From Cellulomonas xylanilytica (GTDB taxonomy: Bacteria > Actinomycetota > Actinomycetes > Actinomycetales > Cellulomonadaceae): 43,612 nt of DNA. The notes beneath the pieces are model-generated. The model ran no database searches, was not told where the DNA came from, and saw nothing but the letters and a program-made list of their open reading frames with translations. Shown here piece by piece: positions 39,933-43,612 of the stretch. Position 1 is the first letter of the stretch; each line of letters starts with the position of its first letter. The stretch spans positions 1-43,612 of the forward strand of contig NZ_BJUB01000018.1 in NCBI RefSeq assembly GCF_007989805.1, written 5' to 3'. A program made the position numbers and the translations under genes.

Positions 39933-41390
39933 TCAGGCCTCCGCCTCCGATAGGCGGGTCTCCAGGTGGGTGCGTTCTGTGGGGTTGGTGACCAGGGCGA
40001 GGGCTGCGCGGTAGGAGTCGGCGGCTCCTGAGCGGTGGCCGGCCCGCAGGAGGAGCTCGGCGCGGACGGCGGGGACCCGGTGGTGGCGGGGGAGGGCGTC
40101 GTCGAGGCCGTCGAGCAGCTGCAGGCCGGCCTCCGGACCGTCGGCCTCTGCCACCGCGACAGCCCTGGCCAGGCGGACGACGGGGGAGCCGGTGAGGGCT
40201 TCGAGCCGGGCGTAGAGGTCGGCGATGACGGACCATCGGGTGTCCGCGGCGGTCGGTGCGGTGGCGTGCTCCGCGGCGATGAGGGCCTGCAGCCGGTACT
40301 CCGCCGCGAGCCGCGTCTGGTGACCGGCTTGGGTGGACGACGTCTCAGCCGGGCCCACGGACGACGGCTCCGCCGAACGGGCGGATGACGGCCCCGCTCG
40401 ACGGGCGGATGACGGCTCGACCGGGCGGGCGGGCGACGGCTCGACGGCGCGGGTGGCCGACGGTTCAGTCGGGCGGGCGGACGACCGCTCGGTCGGGTGG
40501 GCGGATGGCGGAGGTGCCGCGTCCGCGGGCGAGGGGCGCTGGAGGGACTCCAGGAGCGCCACGCCCTCGGCGATCTCGTCGCGGTGCCAGCGGGTGCGGT
40601 CCTGGTCGGGGAGCAGGACGAGGGCGCCGGTCGAGTCGAGCCGGGTGTCGCGACGGGAGTGCTGCAGGAGCAGGAGGGCGAGCAGGGAGCGGACGACGGC
40701 GCGGTCGGGCAGGAGCGAGTCGAGCACGCGCAGGAGCCGGATGGCCTCGTCGCCGAGGTCGACCCGCAGGGGTTCCTCGCCGACGCCGGGGTGGTAGCCG
40801 GAGGTGAAGGCGAGGTAGACGACGGTGGCGACGACGTCGAGCCGCTCGTCGAGCCGGGCGGCTGCGGGAGTCGCGAAGGGGATGCCGGAGGAGGCCAGCC
40901 GCTTCTTGGCGCGGGTCAGCCGGGCGGCCATCGTCGACTCCTGGACGAGGAGCAGACGGCCGATCTCGGTGGTGGTGAGCCCGACCACGAAGCGGAGGGT
41001 CAGGGCGACTCGGTCGTCGGGCGCGATCGCGGGGTGGCAGCACGCGAAGATCAGGCGGAGCCGCTCGTCGGCCACGTGGGCGCCGGGGTCGACGACGGCC
41101 GCGGCGGCGGCACGCATCTCGTCGTCGACCACCATCAGGGGTTCCTTCCGTCGGGCGACCGCCTCGGAGCGGAGGCGGTCGAGGACCTTGCGTCGTGCGG
41201 CGGTGAGGAGCCAGGCGCCGGTGTTGTGGGGGACGCCGTCGACGGGCCAGTGCCGGGCGGCCGACTCGAAGGCGTCGGAGACGGCGTCCTCGGCCAGGTC
41301 GGGGCGTGCGAACTGGCCGATGAGCAGGCCGATGAGGCGGGACCAGTGGGCTCGCCACGCCTCGGCGAGGGCGTCGTCGGAGGTGCTCAC
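39933..41390 (-). CDS. ECF42-type RNA polymerase sigma factor with 8-residue repeat insertion
   Basis: This 485-residue sigma factor has region 2 at about 5-85 (LAEDAVSDAFESAARHW), region 4 at about 110-165 (ACCHPAIAPDDRVALTLRF, TTTEIGRLLL), a DUF6596 part (VATVVYLAFTSGYHPG) and a TPR-like C-terminal extension, as in the ECF42 group. Between the conserved ALLESL (279-284) and EYRLQALIAAEHA (364-376), where relatives have only a few residues, lies a 70-residue low-complexity insertion with seven repeats of about 8 residues. I chose GTG 41390, which overlaps the stop of a small upstream ORF as GTGA. The frame upstream to 41552 is not sigma-like. No anti-sigma gene is adjacent. Confidence 0.85.
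   Translation of the reverse strand: MSTSDDALAEAWRAHWSRLIGLLIGQFARPDLAEDAVSDAFESAARHWPVDGVPHNTGAWLLTAARRKVLDRLRSEAVARRKEPLMVVDDEMRAAAAAVVDPGAHVADERLRLIFACCHPAIAPDDRVALTLRFVVGLTTTEIGRLLLVQESTMAARLTRAKKRLASSGIPFATPAAARLDERLDVVATVVYLAFTSGYHPGVGEEPLRVDLGDEAIRLLRVLDSLLPDRAVVRSLLALLLLQHSRRDTRLDSTGALVLLPDQDRTRWHRDEIAEGVALLESLQRPSPADAAPPPSAHPTERSSARPTEPSATRAVEPSPARPVEPSSARRAGPSSARSAEPSSVGPAETSSTQAGHQTRLAAEYRLQALIAAEHATAPTAADTRWSVIADLYARLEALTGSPVVRLARAVAVAEADGPEAGLQLLDGLDDALPRHHRVPAVRAELLLRAGHRSGAADSYRAALALVTNPTERTHLETRLSEAEA
40329..40496 (-). repeat. Seven 24-base repeats inside the sigma factor gene
   Basis: The region encodes PTERSSAR, PTEPSATR, AVEPSPAR, PVEPSSAR, RAGPSSAR, SAEPSSVG and PAETSSTQ (residues 299-354). 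The consensus is x-x-E-P-S-S-A-R. DNA units share a ggacgacggctc-like core. The segment is Ser/Pro/Arg-rich and probably disordered. Confidence 0.85.
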
Positions 41391-41569
41391 CGTCGGGGCC
41401 GGACCCGGGCCGTCCCGACCGGGGGCACCGTGCCGGAGTCCGTCGACGCGGGAGCGCCGACCGTCGCGCTCAGCAGCGTGCATGCCCCCGGCGGGGTCGA
41501 GGTGTCCATGCGCCCCAGTGTGGTGCTCGACGACGGCAGCGGCATGGGGCACGTGCCGACGATCTCCAT
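41387..41569 (-). CDS. Small candidate ORF (60 aa) coupled to the sigma factor
   Basis: The frame starts at ATG 41569 and ends in a TGA that overlaps the sigma-factor GTG as GTGA. Its codons end in G or C almost every time, which fits real coding in this genome. A weak GAGGG site lies a few bases before the ATG. The peptide is rich in Ser, Thr and Pro with two cysteines (7 and 30), and I recognise no family. In most ECF42 loci the coupled partner is a YCII/DGPF protein, and this is not one. It may be a true small protein or the remains of a longer gene. Confidence 0.4.
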   Translation of the reverse strand: MEIVGTCPMPLPSSSTTLGRMDTSTPPGACTLLSATVGAPASTDSGTVPPVGTARVRPRR

Positions 41570-41748
41570 GAGACCCTCAGCCCGTGCGCGGCCGTCGGGT
41601 GCCCAACCGCGCCTCCGCCCGCAGGATCGTGGGCTCCACCATGTCGTCTCCTTCGCCGTGGGGACGACGTGCGCGTCCCTCTGCCCGATGACGCGCGACC
41701 CGTGCGCGGATCGACACGCGACCGCGGTCAGGTGCGGACGGTCGCGCG
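41391..41748. other. 358-base region between sigma factor and immunity-like gene
   Basis: Apart from the two small ORFs listed above, I see no gene. Bases 41654-41748 should hold the sigma operon promoter, but no clear -35/-10 pair or ECF-type motif stands out. The expected YCII-family partner of an ECF42 sigma factor is absent. Confidence 0.5.
41577..41642 (-). CDS. Very small candidate ORF (21 aa) with strong ribosome site
   Basis: AAGGAG (41648-41653) lies 5 bases before ATG 41642, as good a ribosome site as any in the window. The encoded peptide begins MVEPTILRAEARLG and stops 7 bases before the next small ORF. It could be a leader peptide that feeds ribosomes into the sigma operon, or the 5' remnant of a lost gene. 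No homology is claimed. Confidence 0.35.
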   Translation of the reverse strand: MVEPTILRAEARLGTRRPRTG

Positions 41749-42672
41749 TCAGCCGGCATAGGCGCGCAGCACCGCGGCGAACAGCCCCGGGTCGCGCTGC
41801 TGCGTGAGGTGCTCCACCGCCGAGTGCACGAGGCCCGTGCGAGGGGTGCCGTGCTCGTCGACGCGCTTGAGGAAGGGGTGTCCGACGAACGGGTCGGTCC
41901 CGGCCTCGCCGGGGCGCAGGCTCCACTGTCCGGGTGCCTGGCGCAGGAGCACGGCCCCGAGGTAGCTGGCGTACTGCGCGACGAGCTCGGCGCCGGCCTC
42001 CGAGCGGGCGTCGAGACGGGGGGTTGTCAGGTCGGCCTCCGCGAGTCGCTCGAGCACCGACAGCGACTCCGGGCTCAGGTCGAGGTCACGGCCGTGCTCC
42101 CCGGCGTGGGCCCGTAGCGCCTCGATGCGCTCGTCGACCCTGGCGGCCCAGGCGTCGCGCTCGGGGGTGTCGCCCGGGTCGTGCTCGGGCGGGGTGATGC
42201 CTGGCACGGGCAGCCGCGTCGGCTCCCAGTCAGGACCTTCTGCCTCGCGGCGCTCCTGCACCTCGAGCAGCTGACCGTCGTACACCTGGGCCAGCACGCC
42301 GCCGGTGCGGCGGTGGAGGAGGGCGGTCAGCAGGTGACGGGGAGAGATGGGGAACGGGTCGATCGTGTCGAGCCGGACGACGGGCACCCCGCTGAACGCT
42401 GTGCCGGGCTTGTTCTCGACGTACCAGCCGCCGCCCCCGATCCGCAGGTAGGCCTCGCCGATGTACCGCATCGCGCCGTCGATCCAGTCCAGGTCCGCCT
42501 CCTCGAGGAAGGCGTCCGAATCCGGCCAGCGGTTCAGCGCGTACTGCTCGAGCTCCTCGAGGGACTCGCGTGTGAAGCCTGGGGTCCAGCCGGTCGGCAT
42601 GAGGAAGTCCTCGAACCGCGCCAGGCGAGGATGCATGTCGTCCAGCCACGCCTCGAACTCTTCGTCTGTCAC
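41749..42672 (-). CDS. Candidate immunity protein next to polymorphic toxin
   Basis: This soluble, acidic protein of about 307 residues has no signal peptide and no family I can name. Recognisable blocks are FEDFLMPTGWTPGFTRES, AYLRIGGGGWYVENKP and PFPISPRHLLTALLHRRTGG. The C-terminal third is helical and acidic. It starts 54 bases after the toxin gene on the same strand, which is the usual place and size range for an immunity protein that blocks the toxin in the producing cell. The start is GTG 42672 with GGAAGG about 7 bases upstream. An in-frame start at 42714 would reach almost to the toxin stop. The immunity role is inferred from position only. Confidence 0.55.
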   Translation of the reverse strand: MTDEEFEAWLDDMHPRLARFEDFLMPTGWTPGFTRESLEELEQYALNRWPDSDAFLEEADLDWIDGAMRYIGEAYLRIGGGGWYVENKPGTAFSGVPVVRLDTIDPFPISPRHLLTALLHRRTGGVLAQVYDGQLLEVQERREAEGPDWEPTRLPVPGITPPEHDPGDTPERDAWAARVDERIEALRAHAGEHGRDLDLSPESLSVLERLAEADLTTPRLDARSEAGAELVAQYASYLGAVLLRQAPGQWSLRPGEAGTDPFVGHPFLKRVDEHGTPRTGLVHSAVEHLTQQRDPGLFAAVLRAYAG

Positions 42673-42726
42673 GACACCCTTCCGTCCACGTTCCCGCCGG
42701 CCCGCTGCGGGCACCCTAGCGAACCA

Positions 42727-43612
42727 CTACCGAACCACAGACGTGCTGTGGATGACCTGCCACTGGATGCCGGCCTTCGTGAGAGCTGCGATCGTCTCGG
42801 CGTCCGGCTCGGCGCCGAAGATGTACTTGACCGTCCATCCGGACCTGACCAGCTTGGTGTCCTTCGCGAGCTGGTCCGGCTTGACGGTGGTCCCGGACTT
42901 GAGCTCGATGCCGAGCTGCTTGTCCTCGTCGAGGATGTCGAAGCGGCGGTCGATGCCGGTGGCCCCCTTCACCGACCTGGGAGCCGTGGCCGGGTACCCG
43001 AGGAGCTCCCGGAGGGCCTGCTCGTACGCGGCGCCGCGGCTCCGGTTCCCCGCGATGGTGATGTATTTGTTCCGCCACTGCTCCCAGCTCAGCTTGTTGG
43101 CGCCGTTGGTCTGGTACTCGACCCAGCGGGCGAACAGGTGCTCCCGGGTGCCGGGTTCGTAGTCCGTGTATGGGCCCAGCCTCTGGAGGTCCGCCGCGGT
43201 CGGCTCCGGGGTGTCGCGGAACGCGTAGGAGGGGTGGGAGTACTCGTACACCACCGGGTCGTCTCGGGTGCCGGTGCCGCGCCACGTGCGGTTGTCCTCC
43301 TGCTTCTTCAGCAGCTCCTCGAGCTTCTTGCGCCAGGACGCGGGCAGGTACTTGAAGGTCTTCTGCAGGATCTTCCCGACGACGCCGACGCCGATCAGGG
43401 AGGTGATGGCGAGCGCGAGCTCGAGGGTGCCTTGTTTGACGAGGTCCTGGCCGTCGATCTTGCCTTCGCCCCAGTCGGCCACGACGTCGAGGAAGTCCCC
43501 GACGGAGACCAGGGTGAACCCGACGCCGAGGATCTTCAGCCCGAAGGTGGCTCCGGCGATGGCGCCGGCGGCGCCGCCGGGCACGGCTCCGACGCCGAAC
43601 CCGAACACGGCC
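42727..43612 (-). CDS. C-terminal part of polymorphic toxin with PD-(D/E)xK nuclease domain (cut by window edge)
   Basis: The frame is open to the edge, so the N-terminus with any secretion domain is missing. Counting residues from the codon at 43608, 1-85 are glycine-rich and hydrophobic (GAVPGGAAGAIAGATFG), like the pre-toxin segments of large secreted toxins. A charged linker (KKLEELLKKQEDNRTW) follows. The last 110 residues look like a restriction-endonuclease-fold toxin: E196 in RGAAYEQALRELLG, D224 in GIDRRFDILD, and E235-x-K237 in GIELKSG. This fits DNA (or RNA) cleavage in a rival cell. A candidate immunity gene follows directly. Confidence 0.7.
   Translation of the reverse strand, partial: AVFGFGVGAVPGGAAGAIAGATFGLKILGVGFTLVSVGDFLDVVADWGEGKIDGQDLVKQGTLELALAITSLIGVGVVGKILQKTFKYLPASWRKKLEELLKKQEDNRTWRGTGTRDDPVVYEYSHPSYAFRDTPEPTAADLQRLGPYTDYEPGTREHLFARWVEYQTNGANKLSWEQWRNKYITIAGNRSRGAAYEQALRELLGYPATAPRSVKGATGIDRRFDILDEDKQLGIELKSGTTVKPDQLAKDTKLVRSGWTVKYIFGAEPDAETIAALTKAGIQWQVIHSTSVVR

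Noticed and set aside
40329..40496. Possible CRISPR or intergenic repeat
   Set aside because: The 24-base periodicity is in frame inside the sigma factor gene and encodes degenerate 8-residue units.
41570..41926. N-terminal extension of the 60-residue ORF frame
   Set aside because: It overlaps the 3' end of the immunity-like gene in another frame and the translated part is Arg-rich shadow sequence. Only the stretch from ATG 41569 has convincing codon usage.

Overview
The window is very GC-rich DNA with strong third-position G/C bias, many GTG starts, and gene families typical of high-GC Gram-positive bacteria (DUF4235, a fused MrpA/MrpB antiporter subunit, an IdeR/DtxR-type iron box, an ECF sigma factor of the DUF6596 type). 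This points to an actinobacterium, probably a Micrococcales member such as Cellulomonas. That placement is inference from gene content only. I see no rRNA, tRNA, CRISPR array, insertion sequence or prophage.

Layout. 1-2052: the end of a surface protein with a (PGTT)n spacer and LADTG sorting-like tail, a Nudix hydrolase, and a metallo-beta-lactamase-fold protein. 2110-5443: a MarR regulator divergent from a coupled ABC exporter / VOC protein / membrane-anchored protein operon, which looks like a small drug-response locus. 5468-8512: a ThrE-type amino-acid exporter and a second ABC exporter. 8617-17051: an iron-regulated siderophore operon of the desferrioxamine (NRPS-independent) type. It has a TTGACG/TACGTT promoter overlapped by two iron boxes, then a PLP decarboxylase, an N-hydroxylase, an acyltransferase, an IucA/IucC synthetase, a leaderless-type penicillin acylase, a second acyltransferase and a siderophore-interacting ferric reductase. 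All six junctions are 4-base ATGA overlaps.

17075-26486: a flavin/PPOX-fold protein coupled to a membrane Fe-S oxidoreductase resembling mycobacterial EtfD. Divergent from it is a complete six-gene Mrp Na+/H+ antiporter operon (mrpA-C-D-E-F-G, MrpB fused into MrpA), again with every junction overlapping. 26504-30523: a phytoene-desaturase-like flavoprotein, a bidirectional terminator, a secreted Ig-repeat protein and a DUF4235 membrane protein. 30619-34544: a TPP riboswitch with a hairpin that hides the Shine-Dalgarno sequence, followed by a thiamine ABC importer (thiB-thiP-thiQ). 34628-38655: an SRPBCC-like protein, a double GNAT acetyltransferase, a YgjV-like membrane/GNAT fusion, and an NRAMP manganese transporter with an 18-bp perfect palindrome just upstream.

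38671-39900: an AbiEi-like/DUF559 nuclease-fold gene bracketed by two copies of a palindromic intergenic repeat. A more diverged relative of the repeat lies at 19641-19710. 39933-41642: an ECF42-type sigma factor with an unusual insertion of seven 8-residue repeats, preceded by two very small candidate ORFs instead of the usual YCII/DGPF partner. 41749-43612: a candidate immunity gene and the 3' end of a polymorphic toxin with a PD-(D/E)xK nuclease tip, running off the window.

The points most worth follow-up are the penicillin acylase plus second acyltransferase inside the siderophore operon, the DUF559 gene with its palindromic repeats, the sigma factor with its repeat insertion, and the toxin/immunity pair.
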